This document shows positions 22,984-37,100 of a stretch of 64,000 bases of DNA, piece after piece; positions within the stretch are counted from its first letter, which is position 1, and each line of letters opens with the position of its first letter. The DNA is taken from the NCBI RefSeq assembly GCF_028858725.1, contig NC_084790.1, positions 6,622,669-6,686,668 of the forward strand, written 5' to 3'. The notes beneath the pieces were generated by a model. That model did not search any database and was not told where the DNA came from. It was given only the letters and a program-made list of their open reading frames with translations. This DNA is from Colius striatus. Taxonomy: Eukaryota; Chordata; Aves; Coliiformes; Coliidae. The translations under genes were made by a program, and so were the position numbers.

Positions 22984-25900
22984 CACTGCAGCCGGCGCCT
23001 TCCGACTTTTCCACCTTTGCTTCTTGAATGGGACCGTGTGGACTACAGCTCCATGACAAGCAGGAGCAAAGCCCTCGCACGCCTTCGTGTGCCTGTGCCG
23101 TGGCAGATGCTGCAGCAAGAGTTGATGGGGAAGACGTGGTATCTTTGCAGACCACACAAGGAAAGGAATTACACTCAGGGAGAGCTGCCTGGGGGAAAGC
23201 AGGGAGCTGTCTGAGGAAAAGAAGTGATCATTTGATAGAGTGCAGAGAGCCTGCGCAACTCCAAGGCTGATTGCTTTCAAAGTGTTGGACCCGGACATAA
23301 CAGTGAACTATCAAAAGAGCCTGTGGAGGGTTGTTGAGGACAGGGCTGAGACTGGGAACAAGGAGGTTGTGGGGCTGGATGGATGCCCTGGAAAAAAAAA
23401 TGAGGCTGTTTTCTGAACTGCCTGCCAAATTTAAACACTTTGAGCAGATTTTTCAATCTCAAGCAGTGGCTGCTTTGGAGAAAGCAGAGGATTTGGCCTG
23501 TCACGTTTCAGGACAGGTTGGTGGAGAAGGCACACTGCAGGTCAGCAATGAATTTGGCAGAAGTGCTGAATCCTGCAGCAGTTAACCTGAGCTGGCCTCC
23601 GCTGCCTGGCCCTAGGCCTGTACGTTGTTGGGCATGTCCCCTGTCTGCTGGGTGAGCTTCCCTGGCTGGTGATGGCAGCAGAGAAGGCTGCAGGCAACTC
23701 CCACTTGGTCTGGACCTCTACAGTGCCTGCCTGGCCTTCCCTTTAACTGAGTGTAGTGAGGAGTTCTCATGCAAAACTCCTGTGTGATGGAACAAGCAAT
23801 GAATAGGGCTGTTGTAAGAAAATCCTGTAGCAGCTCAGACGACCACAGTGGAGTACCCGTTCCATAGCCTGCTCCTCATGCTGCACACTGATTGGAAGCC
23901 TGTTTGGTGCTGCGCAGCTTGTGTGTCCCAGAATGTAAAGGGACCTGAGATTATCTGTGCTATCCTCTCTTTGTGGTGTTACCTCTGATAAGTAGCATTT
24001 TCAGTGATAATTTATGGAGTCTGAATGAGTCCATAATGTTGTAATGAACTGACACCTCCCAGAGCAAAACAGCTGCCTCTTCCCTGACTTGCTAACGCAG
24101 GAGTTTTTCTCGTTATCCTGATCTGGCAAGGAGAGCAAGCAGTTGTGTTTCTTTATTTTGCTGACTGTGAATTTTAGAATGAACTTCTTCCACTCTGGAG
24201 AGACATGACAAGCATTGCAGATTTTCAAGAGTATGCAGTTATGTGAAAATTTGCCTGAAATCAGAACGTTCAGTTAAACCTCGCTTCGTAATTTTTTTTG
24301 TCTGTGAATGGTTTTTCATAGTATCCATGTAAATGGACATCATAGTTTCATGAAAGTAAACACCCTGTAAGCTGAATTTCTGTGCCAGACTGCATTACCT
24401 GCTGCTCTGAAGACAGCAGTTGAAAGATTTTTGCTATGCAGCTCACTAAAGATAAATAAAAATGAATGTAAAGAAAAGCTTTTAAAGGAGCTAAACTGAA
24501 CATCAGAGGTAAAAGTTCCCTTCTTATCAAAGTGTATTTCAGAAACAGAATCCAGTGACTGAAGGAAATTCTCAGTGATGCCCTCGTACTCACCTGGAGT
24601 GTGCTGGAAAGTGTAACTTGCTTTCATTTTATTGTATTTTAAATTCCTTTTCAAAGACAACCAATAGAAAGAGCAGTTTTCACTTAACAGCTAAGTCTTT
24701 AGTGCAGCATGGACATTCAAATAATTATCTTCTTTTTCTCTTGAAAGCAAACCTCTGTAGAAAAGTACGAGTTTAGTTTTCAAATATACTGTCTTGAGGA
24801 TGAGCAGTTTTCTGCTTATGGCTTTTGGCTGAATTAGTTCCATAGCAATCTCAGTGGTTTTAGCAAGAACTGCTCTTCTTCACTTCACAAAATTTAGAAA
24901 ATGCGGAAGGGGGCTGTTTTTCGCCCAATGGCCCAGCAGTAACGTCTCCTTCACTATCAGTGGGACACTGGCACTGGCTGGGCTTGTGCTGCCAGACCAT
25001 GTAGTGTGGAGCAGAGCTCTCTAGCAGGCGTCTCTTCTGTGATTTAGGATGTGCTGACAGCAAGCGCTGTGGAAGAGACAGGCACAGGTTGGAAGCAGAG
25101 ACCCCAAAGACCAGCAGGGGATAACTTACCAGTGGTCAGTTACCTGCCACTGGAAAAGAGCAGCCTCAAGATCTGGGAAAAAACCTGTCCTGGCTTTAGG
25201 GGAGAGGCAACAGCCAAGCAGGGGAAGAAACAGGTCAAGGAACCACCGTGGCCTGTGGAAGCAGCCTCTCTGCCTGACAGCACCGTGCAGCAGCCACTGT
25301 GCAGGAACACGATCCCGCCCTGCTGTGGGCAGGGAGATGCATCCCAGCTTGGATCCAGGCTCACTTCCAGGAAGAGCCTGCTCAACTCTGCCTCTGTGGC
25401 CAGCACCAGTGGCCACCAGCAGCAGCCCTACTGCCTCCTGCAGTCATGGCAAATGTGGCATGAGACTGCAGAGGTATAGCTGCCTTGAACACCTAGTGCT
25501 TCAGCATCAGCTGCTCCTGGACATCAGTCTTGTTTTGAAACATGAACTGGCCTGATTCACCACTCTTCTGAACACCCTCATCACAGCAATCTCCAGCTTC
25601 CTCGTGCACATACCCATGCATGCATTTAGTTGCAGCACTGCTCCTCTTGCTTGTGTGAAGGCCACCTGATGCTGTACAGGACCAGATGGCTGCTGCCCTG
25701 GACAGCTGCTCTTTCCTGACCCTTGGCAGAGACCCCAGCGCAGCCCAATGGTGTGGTATTGCTTCATGTTGGGGATTTCCCCTGTGGGGGCTGCCAAAGC
25801 TAGCAGTCCAGCAGAGGAGAGGCTGCCACCAAGCCATGTTGCCAGGAGTAAGGCTGTGTGTATTTTCCAGTGGGCATGCAGACAGGCATGGGCACACAGC

Positions 25901-28900
25901 CAGTGCCGCAGACCAACAGGGACAGGAACCACGGCACTCACATAGACACAGCAAGCACCAACACCCTAGTGTGCTCCCCTTTCTGGCTGCTCAAGATACA
26001 GGTCCGTTAGTGGAAAACATGCACAAAAGCATATGTACCTGCAGACATAGGCAGGTGCATAGATAGGCGTGTGTAGATGTGGTGCAGGTCCAGCTGCTGG
26101 CCTTAGCCAGCCTGCTCTGTAGCTGTGGCTGCCCCAGTGCGCAGCTGCAATGCACAGACACATCTGCACCAAGCAGGCTGAGCCTCACTGCCTCTCACTA
26201 GTGAGTTCTCCAATGCTCTGATCTCTCCAGTATCCGCCTCTCTGACACTGGGCTTCCAAGCCTCCTGTCCTGCTTTCTGTTTGGCAGCCGTTGCCATCAC
26301 CAGTGCCTGCCCACATGGCGTCAGTGCACTGGACTATCACACACGGCCCCTGCAACCTGAGATCTGGCTCCTCTAAGATCTCCATACAAAGATCTGCACA
26401 CAGCATAGACAGCCCCTCCCCCAGGAAAAGTTAGATGTCCCATTCAACATTGCCAAAAGAGCTTGCTTTAGAGTGTACATGGTGTACTTTTGCTTTCCTC
26501 AGTAAGGGGACTGATGAGCTACAGCAGGTACTAGCAGGGAGCCTTCAGAGCATCCAAGAAGTGGGAGAGGAAAACAGGAATGAGCAGGGGGATGGAGCAG
26601 CCGTGGGAGACTTCAGGTGCATCTGCTGCTGCGGTAAGGGCTGTGTGCCTGTTTGGCCTGTGGCTGTGGAGCAGCCTCCCCATCCTGCCCTAGGACAGAC
26701 ACCTACACAGCCCCCTCGAGGCCCATGGCACTGCTGACCCCACAGCGCTTTGCCTGTGCAGACAGACACGTGTGCACTGGTGTGTCCGCTGAGCCCAGAG
26801 CTTTCATTTTTCATTTCATTTTTTGTAGGCCTTTCAGACTTCGGGGGTTTCCTTAATGCACTGCTAGTGCTCTATTTTCAACATTACTGGCATGTAATTA
26901 CAACTTGCATTTTGCCTCTGGGAGCACAGGCACGTACGTGTTGGCTGCAAAAATGCCTCTCAAAGGGCAAAATGGTCCTCTTCTCCTGGCTTTGGGACAA
27001 GAAAGAAGTGAACAAAAAATGACCCACAAGTATGAAAGTTTTATCTTCTAGCAGAGAGCACACAGACCCTGTCAGGAGTCAGAAGCACAGCCACGACGCC
27101 TGATACTTGCAACAGGTGCTTTTATTTGACCTAATCATGATACCTTTCAAAACAAAAGTTTTTTACTGCCTCTGGATATTACAAAACCTTCTCAAATGTA
27201 TCAGACAATTAATTGTTGTAAAACGTATGCTATTAATATGATTGAAGGATGAGCTGGAATTACAAAATACAACACGACTGTCAGCCCCTGGGAATACCAA
27301 CGGACTGGATTGACCCCAGACTGCGTCTGAGACCCGTTCCCCTCACCATGGCTGATCCAAACCCCTACATTCAGGCTGGCATCTTTGCCCTCACTGGTTC
27401 TCTGTCCCCACAGAGGTGCCCAATGCCCAGGACTGGGGCTTCCCCAGTGCCTCCTGGCTGCCCTGCTTGTGGCTGGGGTGGTAAGGTGGGCACTGTCCAC
27501 TGGGCCTGGCCCTGTCAGCCCCCATCAGAGCAGCTACTGAAATGGTGTAAAACACATGTTTGGTGACAGAGCTCAGGTCAGGTACCTTTTTTTATAATAT
27601 TCACAGCAAAACTCCATGCTTCTACAACAAGTGTCAGAAAGATTAGAGGATTTGGCTTTAGCGCTGAATACAGTGGTACTCTCTGCTTTCAAGAACTAAT
27701 TCTTGTCAAGTTTATCTTTGAAAGAAAGTTTCTTTTTGGTGGTGCCACTGTGGAAAGTCAGCAACTGCCTCTGGTGCATCCTGTGCACAATTGCCTGTCC
27801 CTGGGGACTCTATGCCCTGGGGCCACCGCTGCTGTGGGAACACAGGGGGAGCTGACAGCAGCCTCTCCAGCCTGTCAGTGATCAGTTGTCCTTCATGCTG
27901 TCCATTGACGAGCCCAGACTGGGCCATATGTATATATATGGGGCTACCTTGTGATGGACACTTGAAGGTAAGTTTAGTATGGTTTATGTTGTTCTGGTCT
28001 GCGTCAGCGCAGATGGGTGCAAACAAACGGTCACAAACTTTTCCACCAAACATGTGCCAACGGTGTTCACTCTTAGCCTCACACAGTGGGAGTTCATGTC
28101 TTCACCAGGTCTTCCAGCTCAGCTTCTCTAGTCCAGACAGTTCAGCATGCAGATGAAGTCAGCAGCAGCCAGAGCGTCTTTTACTGAGCTCAACTTGAAA
28201 GCAGTCACTTGAAAGCAGGAGAGCACTGGAGCAGAGTGGTTTAGGTGTGGTACTGGATTTCTGAATACCATATGGCATAGGAGAAGCAAGGCCACATGAT
28301 TGCAATCATCTTGTTTGTTTCTCCTTGAAGAAACAGTTTTCATCAGAGCTTTTACATCATAATGTCCAAGTGCCTCCATCCTAGATGAGGAAGTGGCACA
28401 GCTCCATCTTACATATGCTACAGGGCACTTTGCTTCTGCAGAGAAGCAGACAGAGTTGCCTGCACTCAGTGCAGTGGGACTTATGTGTGTGATCCTCAAG
28501 CATCAATGTTTTGACCCTTGCACCTTTTCTCTTTCAGGAAAACTGAGTCCTGCTTCTGCCTTTGCTTCTGAGCATGGTTTCTTAGGAGGAGTGATGAACT
28601 CTACCTGCCAGGCACCTGAATCTACTCCAAAGTGTCCACCTTCTCCCTGAACAGTTCATCTTTGGTGTGCCAGTGACTCAATCATGAGATAAGAGAATCT
28701 TAGCACAGGTTCTGATGCTCATACATGGCCAGGAGACGAGGGAGTGGCATCCCCTTTCCTCCTTGATGCTAATGCTGTGCGATGTCTGTGGCTGTGTTCA
28801 GCTCAGCTGTGGAACAACACACCCTCCCTGGGGAAAGTCCCCTCTTGCTCCACAGCTCGCAGCTTTCCAAGCTATTCAAAGACGGACACATCTTCCTGCA

Positions 28901-29469
28901 GCCCAGAACTGGACTCAAGGTTGCAGGGATTTCAGTCCTACAGTAGGATCGAAAACAACCCTGTCTGCGTCCTACCTGGTGCTATCTGCTGTAGCTGACT
29001 GCTGAAGGCATCTCTTGCAAGGGCAGTGTGGTGCAGTCCAGATTTTCCTTGCAGCACTGCATGGGCATCCTCCACACTGACCTCCAGCCAGCAGATTTCC
29101 TTGAAGAATGGAAGGAAGAGTGTTTTGGCTGCCATGGTACCAGCTTCCCACTGTGATTCACCCAGACCCCCTAAAAAGTCACTCTCTGTGCAGGAAAAGG
29201 AGCATCCATTCTTTCATGCCTGATGGTGCTCTCCTATATCCCTGTAGTGTCTTTTCACTCCCCATTTGCCTGTCCATTGGGGACTGGCCAAATGGGTGTA
29301 CACATCCATCAGGAAGAAACAGACATGCCAGAATCTATGAGGAATCCTGTGTGGGATTCAGAGAGGGAGATTTACAGCATCTCAAACTGCTTGGAGACAG
29401 TCTGGTCCCCTTGAGTCTTCCAGATTGCAAGAGTCCAGTGGAGGCCATTGTTCTTTCACTACAACTTTC
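22984..29469. other. Intergenic DNA between ZCCHC7 and PAX5, first segment
   Basis: No coding gene is supported. Open frames at 25051-25479, 25493-25954 and elsewhere are of ordinary length for this base composition. They overlap on both strands and carry no recognisable domain. GC is moderately raised at about 25.0-26.8 kb without island-level CpG. Confidence 0.5.
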
Positions 29470-29990
29470 TTGTGTTTAAAAATCACAGAATCACAGGATC
29501 TCAAGAGCTGGAAGGGACCACGAGAGATCATCTAGTCCAATCCCCTGCCAGAGCAGGACCACCTAGAGCAGGTCACACAGGAACTCATCCAGGTGGGTTT
29601 TGAATGCCCCCAGTGAAGGAGACTCCACAACCCATCTGGGCAGCCTGTTCCAGTGCTCCTTTACCTGAACAGTGAAGAAATTCTTCCTTGTATTTCTTTG
29701 GAACCTCTTATGTTCCAGCTGGTACCCATTGCCCTTTGTCCTATCATTGGCCATCACTGAGAACAGCCTGGTTCTGTCCTCCTGACACCCACTCTTTACA
29801 TATTTGTAAACATTAATGAGGTCACCCCTCAGTCTCCTCCAAGCTGAAGAGCCCCAGCTCCTTCAACCTTTCATAATGGAGATGCTCCACTCCCTTCATC
29901 ATCTTTGTGGCTCTGCACTGAATTCCCTCCAGCAGCTCCCTGTCCTTGAACTGAGAGGCCCAGAACTAGACACAATACTCCAGATACAGA
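29470..29990 (-). mobile_element. CR1 LINE 3' fragment, about 520 bp (minus)
   Basis: It begins with the inverted tail AATCACAGAATCACAGGATC and GATCATCTAGTCCAATCCCC. The minus-strand frame at 29563-29757 includes [20 protein letters not shown], the conserved C-terminal end of the CR1 ORF2 protein. The region upstream in the element (29820-29985) contains the matching CR1 sequence (the reverse complement reads GGAGCTGGGGCTCTTCAGC). It is a 5'-truncated copy and better preserved than the other copies in the window. Confidence 0.93.
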
Positions 29991-31300
29991 AAAGAGAAGA
30001 AAGAGGTGGATTTTTTTTCCTTCTATGTAAACGGGCAATTTACAGTCCAAATGCCAGTAGGTGGCACTCAAGAATGTGCAGCATTGTTCGTAGCCTTTGT
30101 GCAAGCCTGGCTGCTTGCTCACCAGAGATGTACATCCTCTGCTCTCTGTGGAGCACGGGGGAAGCCTGGTGAGCTATGCTGCTCGGGTGGACAGCTGTCA
30201 GAAAGGACTCTGGGCAAGAGAAATGCCGATTTTCTTTTGCTTCTTTTCAAAGCATGTTTCTGGGCGCTATGGGAAACAGCATGAAGGGATCCAGAATCAG
30301 CCTGAAGAGTGTTACACATTAATAACGTGTCCATGTCAGGATGCTGACTTCTGTGGCTTGTAGCTCTGCTAGGTGTCAGCCTGTGAGGTGAAACGGCCTC
30401 CTAGAGCTGCTGCTTCACTTCACATTCCTTTGAGGATTTACAGCTGGAAGAAGATGCCCTGTCCAAGAGCAGTCACAGGAGTCTTGGCCAGGTCGAAAAC
30501 TTGGTGTGATGTTTCTGCCAGTCTGGGACAATGCAAGAACATGACTGGAGAATGCAGGAGTGCAAGGAGGTTGATTAAATGTGCATTGGTAATTGTCTCA
30601 TTTTTAAGCACTTAATTTTGCACCCTTGTCTTTTGCTATTTTTACCCAGACTCATTGAATGGGATGGGTTGTAGTTGTCCTGGTTAACTGTGCTGAAGGA
30701 AGTTGTGTCTGATCCAGCAGAGGCTTTTTCCCGGCTTGCTGTTTTCATCCAGCAGCTGCAACTAATGGTACTTTTTGTGCTGTGTGTCTGGGCCTGTGAA
30801 CTCCATTTTTGCCTGTCCTGATCAAGTAAGACATGTAAATGTTGAGGTGAGAGACCACTCTTCCTCCTTGAAGACCAAAGGTGGACCTGACTTATTGTGC
30901 AGGAGGAGGCAGGAGGAGGCAGTACTGTCTGCACTGGCCTTGTGTAAAACCTGACAGGTTGCAGCTGCAGGAGGGCTGAAAGGGTTCAGGAAATGCCAGG
31001 CAAGGTTCAGGAAATGTGGAGAGAAGCAGGGCCGAGGAGGGAAACAGGACAGGGAAGAGGTGTCAGACGTCTGCCATTGCAATTGCCTCGTGTTTCAGCA
31101 TCAGAAAGCTGCATTGCCCAGGTCACAGCAACAGCACTTTCAAAAGACTTTGCACTGAATTCATATGAAAATCATAGATGGTGAGTCCTGGCAGGCCTCA
31201 GGATACTGCTGCTCTGGCAGGTTCACACTTAGGAAACCTTCATACACTGTGGAAGCTCTGCATGTGTCTCAGTGCCACTGCAGCCAGGTTCAGGTCACAG
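29991..31300. other. Intergenic DNA, no recognised feature
   Basis: Only short open frames with no domain signature are present. A small GGAGGAGGCA duplication sits at about 30902-30920. Nothing else is supported. Confidence 0.5.
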
Positions 31301-31677
31301 GGATGTTTATCCCATACTGCATTTGTACGTTTATCCCCACACTGTGTTTGGACATTTATCCCCGCACTGCATTTGTACATTTATCCCCACCCTGTGTTTG
31401 GACATTTATCCCTGCACTGCATTTGTACCTTTATCCCCACACTGTGTTTGGACATTTATCCCTGCACTGCATTTGTACCTTTATCCCCACACTGTGTTTG
31501 GACATTTATCCCTGCACTGCATTTGTACCTTTATCCCCACACTGTGTTTGGACATTTATCCCTGCACTGCATTTGTACCTTTATCCCCATACTGTGTTTG
31601 GACATTTATCCCTGCACTGCATTTGTACCTTTATCCCCATACTGTGTTTGGACATTTGTCCCTGCACTGCATTTGTG
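31301..31677 (+). repeat. 50-bp minisatellite built of two diverged 25-bp halves
   Basis: The anchor GACATTTATC (first copy GGATGTTTAT) recurs at 31301, 31351, 31401, 31451, 31501, 31551, 31601 and 31651. The period is exactly 50 bp with no indel over seven intervals, about 7.5 copies. Each unit is two 25-bp halves that agree at 19 of 25 positions. Both share TTTATCCC, CACTG and TTTG; one half continues CACTGCATTTG, the other CACTGTGTTTG. Because 50 is not a multiple of 3 and the unit has no stop in any plus frame, all three frames are open through the array. The resulting overlapping frames of about 180 codons are not evidence of a protein. Confidence 0.97.
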
Positions 31678-34029
31678 CCGCAGGGACAGGAGCACTTCAG
31701 AAGTTAATTAAATTCCCACCCTCCACCAAATCTGCTCCTCCTCTTCCCAATGCTCCACATTGCTGCTTCAACCTGAGCAGTGGGAAAGGGGAGGGAGTGT
31801 AATTATTTAGCTCCTTAGAGCTACCTCTACAGTGCTTCATAGCTTGTTAATTACAGTTTCAGCTCTGCCAGTCAGTGGAGGATAAAAGCGTGCAGGGAGT
31901 GGGGCGCACAGGTTGAGGGAGGAGAGGGATTCTGTGAAGTCAGGGAGAAGCCATGAGGACTGACAGCGGGGAAAACTCAGAGTGAAATGGGGCAGAGGGC
32001 CAGAGGCACCGGTAGCTAGGAACCTGGTCATGAGCAGCAGGGAATGGAAGCATCTGGCAAGTGCAGGGAGATGGAGAAAAAAGGGGAAAGGAAGAGCTGC
32101 TTGAGGGCAGCAGCATGGTTTTTCTGTGGAGGGTGACAAGGACAAAGGTTAGGCACAAAGGGATGCTGTGCACTGGCATCGCTGAAGTATGTTCTTTGTG
32201 CTCACCTGTCTTATCTGGCAAAGCAGATAAATGCCCAGGCTCTGAATCCAGGCACTGCTGGTCACTCTCCTATAGTGCAGTTGGGGAATTGGTTTCTGGA
32301 AGACAGAACAGCTTTTGCTGTTCTTTTTGCGACACGTTGACCCTTGTCAGACAAAGTCTTTCCTCAATCATCCTCATTTTCTCTGTAAATGAGCAAAATA
32401 ATTGCACTGGTATTCTACCTCTCCCCCAGTTCCAGCAATTCAGAATCTTCAGTATTTTCAGGGCAAAAAGAGCAACATCTCTCATCTGATGAAGAGCTGA
32501 AACCCTTTGAAGGAAACGCAAGGGCCCCTAGTCTGCTTGGCAGGTACATGCAGTGCTGCAGAGCCCCTGCCAGCTACCAGGCACCAGTGCTCAGATGGGA
32601 GCCAACAAACCATTGCTTTCCCCCTCAGCTACAGGTTGGTGTTCAGCTGCCCAGCAACAGTGGGTGAGCTGTGCTGACTGTGCCCAGCAGTGCCCTTGGA
32701 GCAGGCAGCAGAGGCTGAGTGGCCATGGAAGCTCTGTGGGGCTGTGTGGAGCGCTGTGGTGGGGCCTTGCAGAGCCTCCTGCTCCCTTGCCCTGCTTTCT
32801 TAGTGAGGGGAACATGGTTCAAGCAAGTGACAAGACAGTTGTCCAAGCACTCCCACTGCCCAAAGGGCTGTCCCTTGATCAAAAGGTCCTGGACTTAGGG
32901 AAGAGGATGCCCTTCTGGACATCCACCATTAAAAAAAATAAGTTATTTAAAAGAACACAGTGGAGGGAAGATTGTGCAGGTGCTCCGTGGGAAACTATTT
33001 GTTGCTTATCTGCAGCTTCTGAAATGAATCCATGCAAATTTCCTCTTTCAACAGAGTGAAAGGACAATTTGGAGCCAGGAAGGATTCTGTGCTCAAAGAT
33101 TTGATACTGCACTGCCAATAGGTTTTAACTCTGACTTCGTGATTTCCATTTTCTTTTGGCAGCTCCTAGTCTCTGTTTCTCTCCTTTTTCTGGAAAATTT
33201 CCCTTAAGGAACCACCAGTGATGGCCCAGGAGACAGTGTGTGAATGCTTTGCATTATGTAATGCTTTGACATTTGGCATTCCCATGGCATTATCCCCATT
33301 ATCCCCCATCAAAGCAGAATAAGTTGTCAGAGCATGAAATTGGTATTTTTACATATTCTTAATGTACAGATGTCAGTCTGAAAGCCATGCACAAGCATTA
33401 TGATTAAACCCTCTGTTTCATTCTCTGCCTATGCATGGATCTGTTTGGAACATTTCTTTCCTTTTAGAGAGTTAGAGTGAAAAGACACAACCTTAAAAAG
33501 TAATAATTCTACTTAATAGCACAATCAAAAGGTGAAAGCTAAGCTCAAGATGTTGTGCACTGAATGCAATATAGACTCATAAATCCAGAGCAATAGTGTT
33601 CAATTTTTAGCACCTGTGTTCCTGGCATGGTAGCAGAAAGTGAACAACAAGTACCAGATGCATAGAGGGAATATAATCAGTGACCCAGTTTCTGGTGCCA
33701 AATATATCAACATGTTTCAAATCAAATCTGCTCAGAGTTTACAAGTTTGTTATTCTACGTTAATTACCACGTAAGAATGGCAGATCCTTATGGGAGGATT
33801 AATATGCCTAAACATAATGCACATGAGAAAGAGGAGGAAAGGCTTGAGTAAGGATCCACCTAGGACTCCAAATTGCCTGATTCGATTGCACATATGTAAA
33901 GAACAGGAGCTCTTGAAAGTCACCTGCTTGAAGGCAAATCAACTGCTCCATGCTCTGCTGGCATCCCCTGTCTCAAGGTACCTGTGTGGTAACAATGTCG
34001 GTGCAAAATGATACAAGACACTGTGGGGC
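31678..34029. other. Intergenic DNA, no recognised gene
   Basis: No exon or repeat is recognised with confidence. The block at about 33230-33480 is AT-rich with several short conserved-looking motifs and may be regulatory, but the sequence alone does not show this. Confidence 0.45.
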
Positions 34030-34175
34030 TTCCATTGTTGGGAGCTTCCAAGACCAGGCTGGGTAAAGCCCAGAGCATTCTGGCCTGGTCTCATAGCTGT
34101 CCCCACTGTGAGCAGAGAATGGGATTAGAGAGCTCCAGAGGTCCCTCCCAGATGGAATTGTCCTGTGACCCTGTT
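34030..34175 (+). mobile_element. Degraded CR1-like 3' end (plus)
   Basis: The passage GGAGCTTCCAAGACCAGGCT, then CTGGCCTGGTCTCATAGCTG, then AGAGCTCCAGAGGTCCCTCC follows the order of the CR1 3' UTR on the plus strand. It is degenerate and lacks a clean ATTCTATG tail. Confidence 0.65.
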
Positions 34176-37100
34176 CTCTGGTAGGCAGAAGGTTAGAGAA
34201 AGAAGATGTCCAACTCTTGCATGACAGGTCTTCCTGATGGAGCTCTTAGCATTTGTCCACAGAGCTCTTAAGGCTGTGCAGACCTGCCTCCTGCAGCTGA
34301 TGTCACCATGCTTTGATATATGTCCATTATACATCATGGATGAGGATGATATATATCATGAGGGTGAGGAGGAGCCCATCTCCTCAGCCAGGATCCCAGT
34401 TCACCACGGAATCAGCAGAGAGGCCAAACACCTCACTTCACATATTCCAGAAAACAGACCATGGACTACTTTTAGATGGATTTCACGAGAAAATGAGCTA
34501 TGCAACTGTGTGATCAGCCATTGCTTGCTCCTCCTTCCTGTCCTGCACTCTACTGTCCTGAAGGTTGTGCTGCAGGGGCCACCAGCTTTGGTCAAAGACA
34601 ACAGAGCAGTGAGGAACTTGAGAGGAACCAAGCTCATAGGCTTTTCTGAAAAAACAACATCTATATAGAGGAGAGGCAGATTAGTCTTCACCGGTCACAG
34701 GACTCCACAACGGGCTCTGCAAAGGTCTATGTGACTTCCTGACATAGCCCAGGACCAGCCAGAACACAAGCTGCCTCTTGCTTAGTGCTACTTAGAGGGG
34801 AGTGAGGATGGGTTGGGACTGTTGTTGAAGGATGTTCACAGGAGCTGTGAAATGGTAAATGCCAGAGACATGGGAGTTAAGAGGAAGAGGAGGTTGCATG
34901 GAAAGCCAGAGGAGATGTAATGAAAGAAACTGAATTTATTAGGGTGAATGAGGCAGATGGAGATATAGAGAGAGAAGTTGTAGACATTGTTAGTTCCCTT
35001 AATTATTGGAGAAATTGCTAACTGCTTGCACTCTTACTAAAAATTCATTAGCATGAATAAATATGATGGCTCTTGGTCTTGCTTTTCAGCACGGAACTTA
35101 CTCCTGGAGACAGCTCAGGAGCAGATTTAGAAAGAGCAATTCAAGCCACAGGCACAACACGTGCTAGAAGAGATTCAAGACCACTTTATGAAGTGAATGT
35201 TTATTATGACGTGAAAGTCCCTTTTTTACAACCAAATGTCTGATGACAGCCTGTGCAGCTGCTGCAAGTGCCTGCCACGTGGTCAGCACAAAAGCCTTAG
35301 TTCATTGGTGCTGAGTTCATGGGTTCTGAGACTATCTGCAGCCCCCGTCCAAAATCTGTCATGGCCGGCAGAAAGTCTTTTGTCCAGATGGACTCTCAGT
35401 CTCAGATGTTCCCATTACTCAGATGTCTGACACCTGCCACAGTTCACCCATTTATTTTGAAAGTGATGGACCATTTTCCTCTTCCTGTAGGAGACTCTGA
35501 AGTTAAGGGTCAAGCAGGGACTTCCAAGGGAAGTCTCAGGGAAGACCGAAGAGGAGTTGCCCCAGGAAAGCCATGTTTTCTCCCAAAAGTGCATGTGTTT
35601 CTCTTCCCACCCCCTCAGCTCTCTGTCTGAACATCAGAGTAGGAAAAGCAACAATAGAGAATTTGACCAGATAAATACCACCAAGTCCATGCTGTGCAGC
35701 ACACTGCAGCTGGCCACTGAGCCTCTTGAGCAGGTACCTGACACCAGGAGTGCTGAGAGCAGGGGGGAATAATCTGGATGCAGTACCTCTACTCCACTGC
35801 TGAAGCTGGTCTAAGATGAAATATCAAAGTGATTCTCCTTTGGGAAATGAACCAAAGCCAAGTAGTTTCGGCAATGTTTAAGTACTGCTCTGAGGCTGTG
35901 GCAAGATCATCATCTTGCACATTTGGCCCAGGAAGCAATGGGCAAGACAGCCTCTCACTATAGGCACGAGTTACAGTGATCTACTGTATAACCACAGGTT
36001 CCCCTCCAGTGCACACCACAATGCTGCGAATCTTCTTCACTAGGTCCAGAAGAAGATAAAAATGTGAGCACAAATTGTTTTGCCTGAGAAAGAGAGGTTT
36101 GACGGACTTTTTGTGTGAGGTGGGCTACCATTGCAAGGACCTCAGGGCCTCCCTACCAATGGGGTTATACATTCAGATAGGAATATGTGCTTTGTCATCA
36201 GGAGCATGCCAGCAGAGAAGAGAGTAATCTATTCAGTGACTGTAAAAGGCTACCCTGAGCTAGTAGGAAACTTCCATTTAGTGAAGGAAATGTTTGTTTT
36301 CCTGAACAGGGGTATGAAGTTAATCCTTATAAGGAGAAATCTAAGTCCTGTGCTGCTCTCTGCAGGATTTCTCCTACTTCATTAAACTCTGACATCTCAG
36401 AGGGCAAATCCACATTGCCACATGTCACTTGTGCTTGAAAAAAATGTGTGTATCAATGCTTAATTCAAGCTTATTTTTCCTTCTTACTTTGCAAGTGTAA
36501 TTGTGTAGTAAATCGAACTGTGGGCTTTTATTTACTTGTTAGCATTAAGTGTATATCAGGCCATATGTAAACAAGGCTATTAGCACAGATCTGATGTACA
36601 GTCGCTCTGCCAGCTGAAGACATGGTCCATGTCTCTTTCTGTAGCAGGAGGGTCTGAGGGAAAGGCAATCAGAAGGAGCAAAGAATTCATCTGGGTTGAT
36701 AGGCTGGTAAATACCCTCATCCACAAAGACAGTAGTATAATACTCTTGTCTGGTTATTTTACAACTGAGACTTTGGTTTCATCTAACATTGCTTTTCCCA
36801 TGACTCTTACTGTCTAGGCTGATGAAATTTTTAATGCTTGTGGGAATAATTCCTAGGAGCTCTCTGGGACGTTCCTCCCCACTGCAAGACAAGGGGAGAG
36901 GAGCACAGAAAACCTGGGAAGGCCCGAGACTGCAGCCTTTAGTGGGGAGCTGGGCTGCTCCTCAGATGCTGCCCCACAGAACAGATTTCTGTTCCTGGTT
37001 GACTTAGCACTGACCTGAAATGCCACCTTTTGTTTCTGGGGGACCATTATAGATGGTTTTGGTACTTAAAAATGTAGAAAGAACCCTCACGAGCAGGAGA

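Noticed and set aside
23270..23585. Open frame with protein-like composition downstream of ZCCHC7 promoter
   Set aside because: No recognisable domain, no splice context and a short frame; indistinguishable from chance.
29816..30172. Plus-strand Leu-rich frame
   Set aside because: Its first half is the antisense translation of the CR1 fragment at 29470-29990.
31165..31802. Three overlapping plus-strand frames of about 180 codons
   Set aside because: They are created by a stop-free 50-bp tandem repeat that is open in every frame; there is no non-repeat coding evidence.
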